Below, piece after piece: positions 1 through 10,141 of a stretch of 64,000 nt of DNA. Origin of the DNA: Branchipolynoe longqiensis (lineage: Eukaryota > Annelida > Polychaeta > Phyllodocida > Polynoidae); assembly GCA_030323885.1 (NCBI GenBank), contig CM059186.1:173793047-173857046 (forward strand), read 5' to 3'. The notes under the pieces are model-generated. The model did not search any database. It was given only the letters and a program-made list of their open reading frames with translations, and had not been told where the DNA came from. The translations under genes and the position numbers were made by a program. How positions within the stretch are numbered: position 1 is the first letter of the stretch; each line of letters starts with the position of its first letter.

Positions 1-540
1 AGACGTAGACGGTAGTGCCGCTAGGATTAGTGGAGTGGATGTGGGTCGGATTATGTGCTGTGCACACCTCTTCGACGCTCCGCTGTTCTGTCTTTCCAGG
101 ACTGGAGGAGCTGAGGGCAGAGTAGCGGGGATTTGAGAAGCTTTTCTACTCAAAGAATTCGGTCACCACGAGATCGGTCCAGATACGAAAGTATTTTGAC
201 TTCGTTGAGGCGTCGGATACCGTGTATTCCTATCTAAAAAAAACAAAAAAAAAAACCTTTGCAAACCCGAATATTAAATGATCTCCGGGTAGCGACGAGT
301 CTTCATCTGGGGCTAAATGTATGAGCCACCGGATATCTTCGCCGGAGTTAAGGGCGGCCGACGGGGTAGCTATCGTCGGTGTTGGTATATGTGTCAAGTG
401 AAATGTATGCGTGCCAAGCGCGCACTTGTTAGCTACCCTGTGCGTTATTTATAGATTTGGGGAGTCCCCCTGGGAATGTACCAGGCCATCGCAGTAGGAG
501 TCAGGAGGGACCACCCCCTTCCTCCCCCCCCCCCACCCTC
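1..540. other. Intronic or upstream sequence, no gene seen
   Basis: No exon with usable splice sites and kinase-like reading could be found here. The missing MRCK exons (N-terminus, glycine loop, catalytic Lys) are not present. The end is C-rich (about 519-538), next to the TG array. Confidence 0.5.
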
Positions 541-1076
541 AGTGTGTGACTCTGTGTCTGTGTGTTGCTGTGTGTGTGTCTGTGTGTGTGTCTCTGTCTC
601 TGTGTCTGTGTCTCTGTGTGTGTGTCTGTGTGTGTTTCTGTGTGTGTGTGTGTCTCTGTGTGTGTCACTCTGTGTCTCTGTGTTTATGTGTGTCTGTCTG
701 TGTGTGTGTGTCTCTGTGTTTCAGTGTATCAGTGTGTGTGTCTCTGTGTGTGTGTCTCTGTTTGTGTCTGTGTGTGTGTCTCTGTGTGTGTCTCTGTGTT
801 TATGTGTGCCTGTGTGTCTGTCTCTGTGTGTGTCTCTGTGTGACACACAGACATAGACACACACAGACACACAGACATAGACACACACAGACACAAACAG
901 ACACAGAGACACACACACAGAGATACACACACATACACACACACAGACACACATACAGAGACACACACACAGAGACACACACACATACAGAGACACACAG
1001 AGACACACACAGACAAAGAGACACACACAGACACACACAGAGACAAAGAGACACACACAAAGACACAGAGACACAT
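541..1076. repeat. Strand-switching TG/CA microsatellite palindrome
   Basis: From 541 to about 842 the plus strand reads TGTG with TCTG interruptions. It then switches abruptly to ACAC with CAGA interruptions until about 1076. The two arms are approximate reverse complements (about 300 and 230 bp), so a single strand could fold into a long hairpin. No terminal inverted repeat was found in the flanks, unlike the similar array at 57085-58220. Open frames across it on both strands, rich in Val, Cys, Ser and Leu or in Thr and His, are products of composition. Confidence 0.9.
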
Positions 1077-1336
1077 GTGGTTGCATTGAATAGATTTGGC
1101 CCGAATCGGTCCCTAACCTGCACGTTATCCCTGGCTCAAGTGGGAGTTAGTGAAGGCGACGTTAACCCTCGAGGCGGTAGCCTAACCCGCGCACATACAT
1201 TGACACTTTGGCCGCTAACCGGGGAATTCCGCACGACGCGTAGGTTACGAGCCCTACCCCGCCCTCATACATTTGGCCCCTGGAGGCGTGAGACGAGGAG
1301 TGGTTGGGGCCTCGGCCGGTTTAGCCGCCCAGGGTT

Positions 1337-1434
1337 GGCGGTTATTGCTCAGCCAGATGGGCCTCAGCAAATAAACGAGGCTTCCACCACTTCTCGTCTT
1401 GTCTCTTATTCTCCTACGTCGTAGCCCAATTTAT
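1337..1434 (+). repeat. 98-bp direct repeat, copy 1 (possible LTR fragment)
   Basis: This segment recurs without a difference at 1663-1760, after a 228-bp spacer. It contains an AATAAA signal about 34 bases in and a pyrimidine-rich stretch after it, as in the R-U5 part of some LTRs. No primer-binding site or coding sequence was recognised between the copies, so the LTR reading is inference. Confidence 0.55.
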
Positions 1435-1662
1435 GGGATATATAATTTATTACTATGAGTATAAAGGGGCGGAGCTATATTCCTATATCCTGCAGGATCC
1501 TAGCATTTAATGCTGCCTTTATTATTAACCCCACAATATATTATTGTTATATTCGCTGCGGGCTGGTTCCTGCTGCGCTATCGTGGCGCCCCACCATGTT
1601 GTCATATGCCAGTCAGACCTTGTCAGGGTCACATCGGCGCCAGTTAAAATTTTTCTTGGTAG

Positions 1663-1760
1663 GGCGGTTATTGCTCAGCCAGATGGGCCTCAGCAAATAA
1701 ACGAGGCTTCCACCACTTCTCGTCTTGTCTCTTATTCTCCTACGTCGTAGCCCAATTTAT
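1663..1760 (+). repeat. 98-bp direct repeat, copy 2 (possible LTR fragment)
   Basis: Identical by eye to 1337-1434, including the AATAAA signal. The next sequence is a 106-114-bp tandem array starting at about 1762. Identity of the two copies implies a recent duplication or gene conversion. Confidence 0.55.
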
Positions 1761-1761
1761 A

Positions 1762-2262
1762 GTAATACTGTGCAATGTGAGTGTGTGGTAGTGATCCGGG
1801 TTACTATTAGTGGAACGTGCATGTATTGTGTGCAGGTTGTGTGAGTGCGTGTAGTTAGTATGATGTACTAATACTGTGCAGCGTGCATGTGGTAGTGATC
1901 TGGGTTACTATTAGTGGAATGTGCGCATATTGTGTGCAGGTTGTGTTGGTGGATGCGTGTAGTTAGTATGATGTACTAATACTGTGCAATGTGAGTGTGT
2001 GGTAGTGATCCGGGTTACTATTAGTGGAATGTGCGGATATTGTGTGTAGGTTGTGTGGATGCGTGTAGTTAGTATGATGTACTAATACTGTGCAATGTGA
2101 GTCTGTGGTAGTGATCTGGGTTACTATTAGCGGAACATGCGCATATTGTGTGCAGGTTGTGTGGGTGTGTGTAGTTAGTATGATGTACTAATACTGTGCA
2201 GCGTGTGTGGTAGTGATCCGGGTTACTATTAGTGGAACGTGCGCATATTGTGTGCAGATTGT
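1762..2262. repeat. ~106-114-bp tandem repeat, about 4.5 copies
   Basis: Each unit starts with taatactgtgca and contains ggtagtgatc, gggttactattag and a variable GT-rich part. Unit starts lie near 1763, 1869, 1979, 2093 and 2189. Units differ by small indels and substitutions. No coding function is visible. Confidence 0.85.
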
Positions 2263-2532
2263 GTGGGTGGGAGGCGCAGACAGGGTCAGACATGTACCCA
2301 GTCACCCACACACCTGTTCAGTATGGAGAGCCCTGCTCTCCATGCTGGACCCAGGTGAGGCCCTTCATTGAGCGTCTCCCCTGGTTACCATTATCCTCCA
2401 TCATGTCTGCCATGCTTACATCAGTAATCTATTTTACCGCGCCAATTTGATGTAATCGAAGCCAAATACTGATGCCACGGAAGCCAAATACTGATGCCAC
2501 GGAAGTTTTGCATTTGACAGAGACAGAAACTG

Positions 2533-2762
2533 CATGCGGTGGCTGAATTGGTAGAAACGCAGGCTTCCTGTACCGGGAGTGTGAAACCTGGCCGAGTCAA
2601 ACTAATAATGACTTACACAAATTTATACTTGTCACCACCTAGCCTGGTGCTCGGCATTACTAGGATAGGGAAAGGATTGGTTAGCTCAGCATCAGGATAG
2701 TGTGGCTGAGTGGGGAATCAGGTCATGGTGCCAGCAGCCTGATTTCCTAGTGGGGCATAGTG
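2533..2762 (+). mobile_element. tRNA-headed SINE copy (body truncated)
   Basis: It starts with a degraded tRNA-like head (gcggtggctgaattggtag), then the family core GAGTCAAAC...ATGACTTAC, the TACTTGTC block and the ATTACTAGGATAGGG block, and stops near the GTGGGGCA block. The 3' end of the family is missing or too diverged. This older copy lies in the intron upstream of the first exon. Confidence 0.85.
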
Positions 2763-3063
2763 GTTACTTTAGTTTTACATTAAGCTTAATATGAGCGAAC
2801 ACTGTACAGTCCCCCGAGGCATGATGGGGAAATACAATTTGTTTAATTTAATGCTTAAAATCTGCTGAAATACTGTGTCCCTCATTCTGCACCAACACCT
2901 ATGGCAGCCGTTGGCGAAGATATCGATTTTGTGGCTGACAAATAACCATGATCATCCATTTAGCAAACAGGCAACACCAGAAAGACTGGATTACTGATTT
3001 AGTGACTGTAGTTGGTTGGTTATATAGCTAGTGCTGTCAGCGTCTGCCGATGGTCTGGGAAGG

Positions 3064-3125
3064 TTTGTTTGTTTGTTTGTTGTTGTTTTACGTCCTAGCA
3101 ACATAAGGTCATATCAGGAAGGTCA
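3064..3125 (-). mobile_element. SINE 3' tail fragment
   Basis: The run gtttgtttgttgttgtttta followed by cgtcctagcaacataaggtc and atatcagga is the reverse complement of the SINE 3' end: GACCTTAGATGTTGCTAGG, ACGTAAAAC, then an A/C-rich tail. Only about 60 bases survive. Confidence 0.8.
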
Positions 3126-3162
3126 CCGTGAGCGTTGAGTTGGCCCCTGTCAAACTTCATAC

Positions 3163-3514
3163 TTAAAGCTGCATAGTCCGATAAAATATCAAATTTTCAA
3201 AATCGAAGCAATTATACAGATTTAATTCTACATATCTAACTCAAATATTGGTGCACTTATTAAACATTTGTCACCACACAGAAGGGAATACTGAGGCAAT
3301 TGATTAGAACCTGTTACTGCAGAAGTCTATGGTGTCAGAGTTTTGGTGTGCTTTCCAAAATTACTTTGGCATGTTTGCACTTCAAATATCTCAAAACGTA
3401 GCCATTTAAAATAAAAGTTACTTCAAACTAAAGTAAAGTAGATAATATTGATCAACTAATATATTTTTCTTAGAAAAATGACAAACTCAAAACCATTGGA
3501 CTATGCAATTTTAA
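3163..3514. mobile_element. Short TIR element flanked by TTAA
   Basis: The left end is TTAA followed by agctgcatagtcc; the right end is ggactatgcaatt followed by TTAA. The inverted repeats share TGCATAGTCC. A TTAA target duplication and about 350 bp without coding capacity fit a non-autonomous piggyBac- or Kolobok-type element. The superfamily is inferred from the TTAA alone. Confidence 0.7.
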
Positions 3515-3559
3515 TATTCTGGAATAATATCCTAGAGGGCGCCACTGACTGTATTTTGC

Positions 3560-3690
3560 AATGCTTACTTCATATGAACATGGATTTTGCTATTATTTGA
3601 AAGTTTTCTGCTATTATTTGGAAGGTTTTCACTTTTGGTCTTCGTGTCATGCTTTAGTGCCCAGTTTCAGAGAACGACCCAGTTAGCAGA
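3560..3690. repeat. Dispersed repeat shared, inverted, with 38375-39000
   Basis: The stretch around tgctattatttggaaggttt, cacttttggt and cccagtttcagagaacga is found reverse-complemented at 38375-38403 and 38910-39000. There it is split by another element (38404-38909). The family was not identified. Confidence 0.65.
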
Positions 3691-4107
3691 TACATGAATA
3701 TATAAATGGCCAGATCTAGTTAGTTATCAGAGCATCCACTGGTCAGTGTGTAGTGCGCATTCATGCCTTGTGTATATTATCAGAGATGAAAGACCTCTGC
3801 GGTTTCATGGATTTCCGGGATTTCTTATATCCACCGATTAACGTTAAACAAAATTCCAAAAGATGGGATGTATATGACAACAGTTGGGTGGTTCGAATCC
3901 CATTCTTATCTGACCTTAGATCTAGTTAGAACATAAAACCTAAGCAAGAAACTGTTAGATATGGACGATAATGCAGTCACAACAAGAGTAGTTGAGACCT
4001 GACTTCCGGTATTTTTCCGCGATTCCCTAGTGTAGTGGTCTGCACTGACCTCTCAGGCAAGGAGCCACATAGACAGGTAGGCGTGGGTAGTGTGTTGATA
4101 TCAGGGA

Positions 4108-4179
4108 GCCTAGGTGGTGTAATGGTTAGCACACCGGCCCGGAATGCAAAGAGATGTGGGTTCGAGTCCCGCTCTAGGC
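4108..4179 (+). promoter_or_regulatory. tRNA-like Pol III promoter in the left LTR, copy 1
   Basis: The block is exactly 72 nt and folds as a tRNA. Acceptor GCCTAGG pairs with TCTAGGC, D stem GTGT with GCAC, and T stem GTGGG with CCCGC around TTCGAGT. The A box lies near tggtgtaatgg and the B box is ggttcgagtcc. The anticodon stem is mostly unpaired, so it is not expected to be a working tRNA. It is likely an internal RNA polymerase III promoter. Confidence 0.75.
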
Positions 4180-4426
4180 ACAATATTTCCCATTTTCATC
4201 ACCCCCACGACACTGGTGCCGTGACCAGGATCCTGTACAAGCTATGTGCTGTACGGTTGTTGAACCTACCCTGTGTATGTAAGTGCGTTGCATTGCCTGT
4301 ATGTATGTAATTGTAAGCATTAAAAGACTTACAATTCCAGGGGGACGAGTGTAGTGGTCTGCACTGACCTCTCAGGCAAGAAGCCTCATAGACAGGTAGG
4401 CGTGGGTAGTGTGTTGATATCAGGGA

Positions 4427-4498
4427 GCCTAGGTGGTGTAATGGTTAGCACACTGGCCTGGAATGCAAAGAGATGTGGGTTCGAGTCCCGCTCTAGGC
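4427..4498 (+). promoter_or_regulatory. tRNA-like Pol III promoter in the right LTR, copy 1
   Basis: This is the right-LTR counterpart of 4108-4179, with the same acceptor, D and T arms. It differs by two C-to-T changes in the anticodon arm, where the loop now reads CTGGAAT. No T-run terminator follows closely; ATTTTCATC is the nearest. Confidence 0.75.
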
Positions 4499-4657
4499 AC
4501 AATATTTCCCATTTTCATCACCCCCACGACACCTGACAATGCTAAGCCTATGGGAGAATATCAGCATTTCCGCTTTTTTTCCCGGAGACCACTTTCATCC
4601 CTGATTATAAGGCGTTGCTTATTTAGTTAGCCGCTAACTGTTGGTTTTCATTTGCAG

Positions 4658-4753
4658 ACGGCCTGCTTTCACGAGGAGCGGGACGTGCTCGTGTATGGCA
4701 GCAAACACTGGATTACCAAGCTGCACTATGCCTTCCAGGATGAAGACTACCTC
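4658..4753 (+). CDS. MRCK: MRCK kinase exon A (alphaC helix to beta5)
   Basis: The exon encodes 32 residues in phase 0: [18 protein letters not shown], then [14 protein letters not shown]. The acceptor is a pyrimidine-rich tttcatttgcag and the donor is CTC followed by gtgagt. The first Glu of HEERDVL corresponds to the conserved alphaC Glu that pairs with the catalytic Lys in AGC kinases. MRCK enzymes are Ser/Thr kinases acting downstream of Cdc42 on myosin light-chain regulation and actin. Known MRCK proteins read ETACF-EERDVLV here, so the preceding exon, not in this window, should end in codons for ...AE. It joins exon B as DEDYL-YLVMDYY, matching the family without a gap. A 2-kb minisatellite begins about 150 bases downstream. 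Confidence 0.93.
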
Positions 4754-4904
4754 GTGAGTACCAAGCAGACACACCAGTCGCACAATTTAACCCGCTCATT
4801 TCAGAACAAATTCTAAATGATAATAATCACCATTATCATCATCATCGTCAACATCATCATGACCTTCAACATTATCAACTCTTTCCAATAAATGCAATTG
4901 GTGA

Positions 4905-6905
4905 ATGTTAATAGCAGTTCAGTGATAGTGAGATCAGCTCAGTCTGAGTGGTGAGAACCATATATTGCGAATAGTGCAGGCAGCTCAGTGTGAATGGTTG
5001 AGGCAGCTCAATGTGAACGGTGAGAGCAGCTCAGTGTGAATAGTGAAGGCAGCTCAGTTTGAACGGTGAGAGCAGCTCAATGTGAATGGTGAGAGCAGCT
5101 CAATATGAATGGTGAGAGCAGCTCAATGTGAATGGTGAGAGCAGCTCAATGTGAATAGTGAAGGCAGCTCAGTTTGAATGGTGAGAGCAGCTCAGTGTGA
5201 ATAGTTAGGGCAGCTCAGTGTGAATAGTGAGGGAAGCTCGGTGTAAATAGTGAGGGAAGCTCGGTGTAAATAGTGAGGGAAGCTCGGTGTAAATAGTGAG
5301 GGCAGCTCAATGTGAATGGTGAGAGCAGTTCAGTGTGAATAGTTAGGGCAGTTCAGTGTGAATAGTGAGGGAAGCTCGATGTGAATGGAGAGAGCAGCTC
5401 ATTGTGAATAGTGAAGGCAGCTCGGTGTGAGGGAAGCTCATTGTGAATAGTGAGAGCAGTTCATTGTGAATGGTGAGAGCAGCTCAATGTGAAGAGTGAA
5501 GGCAGCTCAGTGTGAATCGTGAGGGCAGCTCGGTGTAAATACTGAAGGCAGCTCAATGTGAATGGTGAGAGCAGCTCAATGTGAATGGTGAGCAGCTCAA
5601 TGTGAATGATGAGCAGCTCAATGTGAATGGAGAGGGCAGGTCAGTGTGAATAGTGAAGGCAGCTCGGTGTGAATGGTCAGCAGCTCGGTGTGAATGGTGA
5701 GGGCAGCTCAGTGTGAATGGTGAGAGCAGTTCAGTGTGAATGGTGAGATCAGCTCAGTGTGAATGGTGAGAGCAGCTTAGTGTGAATGGTGAGGGCAGCT
5801 CGGTGTGAATGGTGAGAGCAGCTCAGTGTGAATGGTGAGAGCAGTTCAGTGTGAATGGTGAAGGCAGCTCAATGTGAATAGTGAGAGCAACTCAACGTGA
5901 ATAGTGAGGGCAGCTCAATCTCAATAGTGAGGGCAGCTCAATGTCAATAGAGAGAGTAGCTCAGTGTGAATAGTGAAGGCAGCTCAATGTGAATGGTGAG
6001 GGCAGCTCGGTGTGAATAGTGAGAGCAGCTCAATGTGAATGGAGAGAGCAGCTCGGTGTGAATAGTGAGAGCAGCTCAATGTGAATGGAGAGAGCAGTCA
6101 GTGTGAATAGTGAGAGCAGCTCAATGTGAATAGTGAGAGCAGCTCAATGTGAATGGAGAGAGCAGCTCAGTGTGAATGCCGAGGGCAGCTCAGTGTGAAT
6201 AGTGAGAGCAACTCAGTATGAATAGTGAGGGCAGCTCAATGTGAATGGAGAGAACAGCTCGGTGTGAATAGGGAGGGCAGCTCAGTGTGAATGGTGAGAG
6301 CATCTCAGTGTGAATAGTGAGATGAGATCAGCTCAGTGTGAATGGTGAACTCAGCTCAATGTGAATGGAGAGAGCAGCTCAGTGTGAATAGTGAGGGCAG
6401 CTCAGTGTGAATAGTGAGAGCAGCTGAATGTGAATGGTGAGAGCATCTCAGTGTGAATAGTGATAGCAGCTCAATGTGAATGGTGAGAGCAGCTCAGTGT
6501 GAATAGTGAGATGAGAGCAGCTCAATGTGAATGGAGAGAGCAACTCAGTGCGAATAGTGAGGAAGCTCGGTGTGAATAGTTAGGGCAGCTCAGTGTGAAT
6601 AGTGAGAGCAGCTCGGTGTGAATAGTGAGAGCAGCTCAATGTGAATGGAGAGAGCAGCTCAATGTGAATGGAGAGAGCAGCTCGGTGTGAATGGTGTGAG
6701 CAGCTCGGTGTGAATAGTGAGGGCAGCTGAATGTGAATAGTGAGAGCAGATCAATGTGAATGCTGAGGGCAGCTCAGTGTGAATGGTGAGGGCAGCTCAA
6801 TGTGAATGTTGAATCGGTAGGTTGATAGCACAGCTCAGCATGAATGGTGAGAGCAGCTCATGAAGGAAAGCAGCTTAGCGTGAATGGTGAGAGCAGCTCG
6901 GTGTG
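4905..6905. repeat. 24-bp minisatellite, about 2 kb
   Basis: The unit is approximately gtgagagcagctcaatgtga plus atgg. Variants alternate cagctcagtg, cagctcggtg and cagctcaatg, and atagtga or atggtga. About 80 imperfect units with indels fill the start of the first large MRCK intron. The strand is purine-rich. No conserved unit order was worked out. Confidence 0.93.
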
Positions 6906-7105
6906 ACTGGTTAGACTTGAGAGCAGTTAGCAGTGCTGTAATGTTGAAGAGTCCTGGTGATCATGGGTATCTGTTTCTTGGCCATTATTTACCAGTAATT
7001 CTGGCGTTGGGCTACAGGAGTAAGGATGTGAGGACACAGAGACAGCGATAACCTTTACCTAGATGTGCAGGGGGTCGCTTAGCGGGGTGGGCCAGGTGAG
7101 ACCAC

Positions 7106-7215
7106 CAGGGTTGCCAACCCTTTCGGTTTTGCCGTAAGGTGTACAATATTTCATGTCCTCATCGTCACCTTATGCCGATATTCCGGTTTTTCATTTTCCA
7201 ATGTTGGCAACCCTG
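7106..7215. mobile_element. Very short TIR element, CAGGGTTGCCAAC ends
   Basis: The left end is cagggttgccaaccc and the right end is gttggcaaccctg. Inside, tgccgtaaggtg and caccttatgccg are also inverted, so most of the 110 bp could fold back. Flanks are gaccac and gaccag, a possible 6-bp duplication with one mismatch. The CAGGG ends recall hAT-type elements, but the duplication does not fit 8 bp. Confidence 0.65.
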
Positions 7216-7323
7216 GACCAGCACAGGCCTGCTGAGGGCTGCTGCTATTTACTGCCTACCACCACATGGACACAACCGGCAAATTCCAATAGCATCTCAC
7301 TGTAGGTGCTAATGTTGGCTACC

Positions 7324-7631
7324 GGACGCGGTGGCCAAATTGGTAGAGCGCAGGCCTCCTGGGAGTTAAATTCCCAGTTGAGTCAAAATAATGACTTACA
7401 GAATTGATATTTGTTGCTTCCTAGGCAGGCGCTCAGCATTATTAGGATACGGCAAGGACTGTTTAGCTCAGTGTCAGGATAATGTGACTGAGTGAGATAT
7501 CAAGTCATGGTGCTGGTGGCTTGGTCCCTCAGTACTATACAGTCGACATGAGGGTGCATTGTCACAAGTGGGTGCCCGTACTGTAATGGCCTTAGATATT
7601 ACTAGGACAGAAACTCCAACAACCAATCAAC
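7324..7631 (+). mobile_element. SINE copy, near full length
   Basis: The head is ggacgcggtggccaaattgg followed by tagagcgcaggcctcc. The head's B-box part is shortened (aattcccagttgagtc). All body blocks are present to ggacagaaactccaacaacc at the 3' end. Confidence 0.9.
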
Positions 7632-7680
7632 TAATGTTGGCTACTGTGAGACTGTGTAGTGCAGATGGAACATAGGGAAA

Positions 7681-9345
7681 GCACATGGCGCAAGCAGTAC
7701 ACCTGGGTATGTGCGAATGGTACATAATGCAAGCAGTACACCAGGGTGTGTGCAGATGGTACATAGTGCAAGCAGTACACCAGGGTGTGTGCAGATGGTA
7801 CATAGTGCAAGCAGTACACCATGGGGTGTGCAGATGGTACACAGTGCAAACCGTACACCAGGGTGTGCAGATAGTACATAGTGCAAGCAGTACACCAGGG
7901 TGTGTGCAGATGGTACACAGTGCAAGCAGTACACCAGTGGGTGTGCATATGGTACACAGTGCAAACCGTACACCAGGGTGTGCAGATGGTACATGGTGGT
8001 GCAATCAGTACACCAGGGTGTGTGCAGATGGTACATAGTGCAATCAGTACACCAGGGTATGTCCAGATGGTACACAGTGCAATCAGTACACCAGGGGGTG
8101 TGCATATGGTACACAGTGCAAACCGTACGCCAGGGTGTTCAGATGGTACATGGTGCAATCAGTACACCAGGGTGTGTGCAGATGGTACCTAGTGCAATCA
8201 GTACACCAGGAGGTGTGCAGATGGTACATACTGCAAGCAGTACACCAGGGGGTGTGCATATGGTGCACAGTGCAAACCGTACACCAAGGTGTGCAGATGG
8301 TACATGGTGCAATCAGTACACCAGGGTGTGTGCAGATGCTACATGGTGCAATCAGTACACCAGGGTGTGTGCAGATGGTACATAGTGCAAGCAGTACACC
8401 AGCCAGGGGGTGTGCATATGGTACACAGTGCAAACCGTACACCAGGGTGTGCAGATGGTACATGGTGCAAGCAGTACATGTGTGTATGTGTAGATGGTAC
8501 ATACTGCAGCACTATGCCTGTGTATATGTAGATGGTACATAGTTCAAGCAGTACATGAGGGGGTATGTGGATGGTACATAGTAATACAGTACACCAGGGT
8601 ATGTGCAGATGGTGCATAGTGCAAGCATTGCCCCAAGATGTGTTCAGGTGGTACATAGTGCAAGCAATACACCATGATATGTGCAGATGGTGCATAGTGC
8701 AACACTGCAACATGGTGTGTGCAGATGGTACATAGTGCAAGCAGTACACATGGGTATATGCAGCTGGTACATAGTGCAACACTACCTGGGTGTGTGCAGA
8801 TGGTACGTAGTGCAAGAGTACATGTGGGTATATGCAGATGGTACATAGTGCAACACTACCTGGGTATGCGCAGATGGCACATAGGACGAGCAGTGCACGT
8901 GGGTATATGCAGATGCTACATAGTGCAACACTACCTGGTTGTGTGCAGATGGTACATAGTGCAAGCAGTACACATGGGTATATGCAGATGGTACATAGTG
9001 CAAGCAGTACACGTGGGTATATGCAGATGGTACATAGTGCAACACTACCTGGGTATGCGCAGATGGTACATAGTGCAAGCAGTACACATGGGTATATGCA
9101 GATGGTACACAGTGCAACACTACCTGGGTATGCGCAGATGGTACATAGTGCAATAGTACACGTGGGTATATGCAGATGGTACATAGTGCAACACTACCTG
9201 GCTGTGTGCAGATGGTACATAGTGCAACACTACCTGTGTGTGCATATGGTACATAGTGCAAGCAGTACACATGGGTATATGCAGATGGTACGTAGTGCAA
9301 CACTACCTGGGTATGCGCAGATGGCACATAGGACGAGCAGTGCAC
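7681..9345. repeat. ~39-bp minisatellite with two unit classes
   Basis: The unit is about gcagatggtacatagtgcaa followed by gcagtacaccagggtgtgt. From 7681 to about 8470 accaggg-type units dominate. From about 8720 acatgggtatat and caacactacctgggtatgcg units alternate as a higher-order pair. The period is close to a multiple of three, which keeps frames open on both strands (up to 281 codons); I treat those as artefacts. Confidence 0.93.
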
Positions 9346-9745
9346 TGATGTGCAGGTGTCGGGTGAGACAAGCAGTGCAGTGCACCAGTGCACGCGGCAG
9401 GCAAGTGTCGCACTCTGTACAAGACATCGTCAACATGCTGCCGTCTTTTCTGCTCACAGAAAAAAACATTTAAAAAATATGAAAATTTCCACCTCGACGT
9501 TGAGGAGTGTGTACAGGTGTAAAAACGAGTTGTTTAGCTTGTGTAGGACCCTGGGGGTTCTCTCGGAACCCCGAGTATCAGTCTGTCGGACTTCGGGGCT
9601 GTGTGTACACCGAGCCGGCTAAACGGGGAGGGGGAGGGGGCGGGTGGCGGGGGTGGCAGTGTGACGTCACGGCGCCCATGGACCCCCTTTTGCTAGTTTT
9701 TCACAAGCCATTTTCGCCTTGATCCACGAAGATGTAAATGAACCT
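9346..9745. other. Intron sequence with a G-rich tract
   Basis: No gene or known repeat was recognised. About 9622-9656 is strongly G-rich (runs of 3 to 5 G), with G-quadruplex potential on the plus strand. Confidence 0.45.
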
Positions 9746-10141
9746 CAGGGATAAAAAAATCTCAGCGATTTCGCGGATTTCCGCCATTGTTGATATTCAC
9801 TGATTAATGACATACTGACATTAATCAGTAATTAAGTAATCACAATTAAGGCGAGCAGTGGCGCCACCGTCGGAGCTGAGGAGAGTAGGATGGAGCAGTA
9901 GAAGACTAGCCCAAGGCTCCACCACCCAATTACTGGGTGTGAGGAGAGTATATAATTCCGGGTTATTATACTCGTATAATTCTTATACAGCATATATGAC
10001 ATCGATTGATTGGTCCGATTCCATTCTTATATGACCTTAGATGTTGCTTGAAGATAAAATCCAAACAAGAATGGAGTTAGTTATGGATGATAATATAGTG
10101 GGAACAAGAAGAGTTGAAACTTGAGTTCCACTTCCGGCATT
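9746..10141. mobile_element. M6 TIR element, right end missing
   Basis: The left end cagggataaaaaaatctcag and the gcgatttcgcggatttccgc block match the M6 family. The interior contains the SINE-tail-like piece tatatgaccttagatgttgc, then gaagataaaatcc. It stops near cacttccggcattca without the ctttcatccctg end. Confidence 0.75.

Larger units (their letters stand above)
4031..4531 (+). mobile_element. Complete miniature LTR retrotransposon (TRIM-like) with tRNA-like sequence in each LTR, copy 1
   Basis: Two 182-bp direct repeats (4031-4212 and 4350-4531) begin TGTAGTGG and end CGACA, differing at only four positions that I can count. One base inside the left LTR, TGGTGCCGTGACC (4214-4226) matches the complement of the 3' end of eukaryotic tRNA-His including CCA, as a primer-binding site should. 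Directly before the right LTR is the purine tract AGGGGGACGAG. The 137-bp interior has no coding frame. Each LTR holds a 72-nt tRNA-like block. The element sits inside the M6 element at 3781-4603, between cctag on the left and cctga on the right. Reverse transcription machinery must come from another element. Confidence 0.85.
3781..4603. mobile_element. TIR element family M6 (CAGGGATGAAAG ends), split by an LTR element
   Basis: The left end cagagatgaaag and right end ctttcatccctg are the family's inverted repeats. The inside has the family hallmarks: a gatttccgggatt block near the left and a cttccggta...gattccct...gacaatgctaagcctat block near the right. An LTR element (4031-4531) interrupts it between gattccct and gacaatgc. 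Flanks share attat, a partial target duplication; other copies give 6 bp. Total without the insertion is about 320 bp, with no transposase. Confidence 0.85.

Noticed and set aside
4108..4179. Genuine tRNA gene (anticodon GGA by position)
   Set aside because: The anticodon stem pairs at only two of five positions, and the block is repeated in the LTRs of a mobile element; a serine tRNA would also need a long variable arm.
4035..4310. Protein frame SLGGVMVSTPARNAKRCGFE
   Set aside because: It is the translation of the tRNA-like LTR block and recurs wherever that repeat occurs.
1..4657. Upstream MRCK exon with the glycine loop
   Set aside because: No GxGxFGEV or FAMKIL-like coding with splice sites was found on the plus strand in this stretch.
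7627..9473. Many overlapping frames with WYIVQAVHQG or TICTHPGVL repeats
   Set aside because: The 39-bp unit is a multiple of three, so frames stay open on both strands; no start context or homology.
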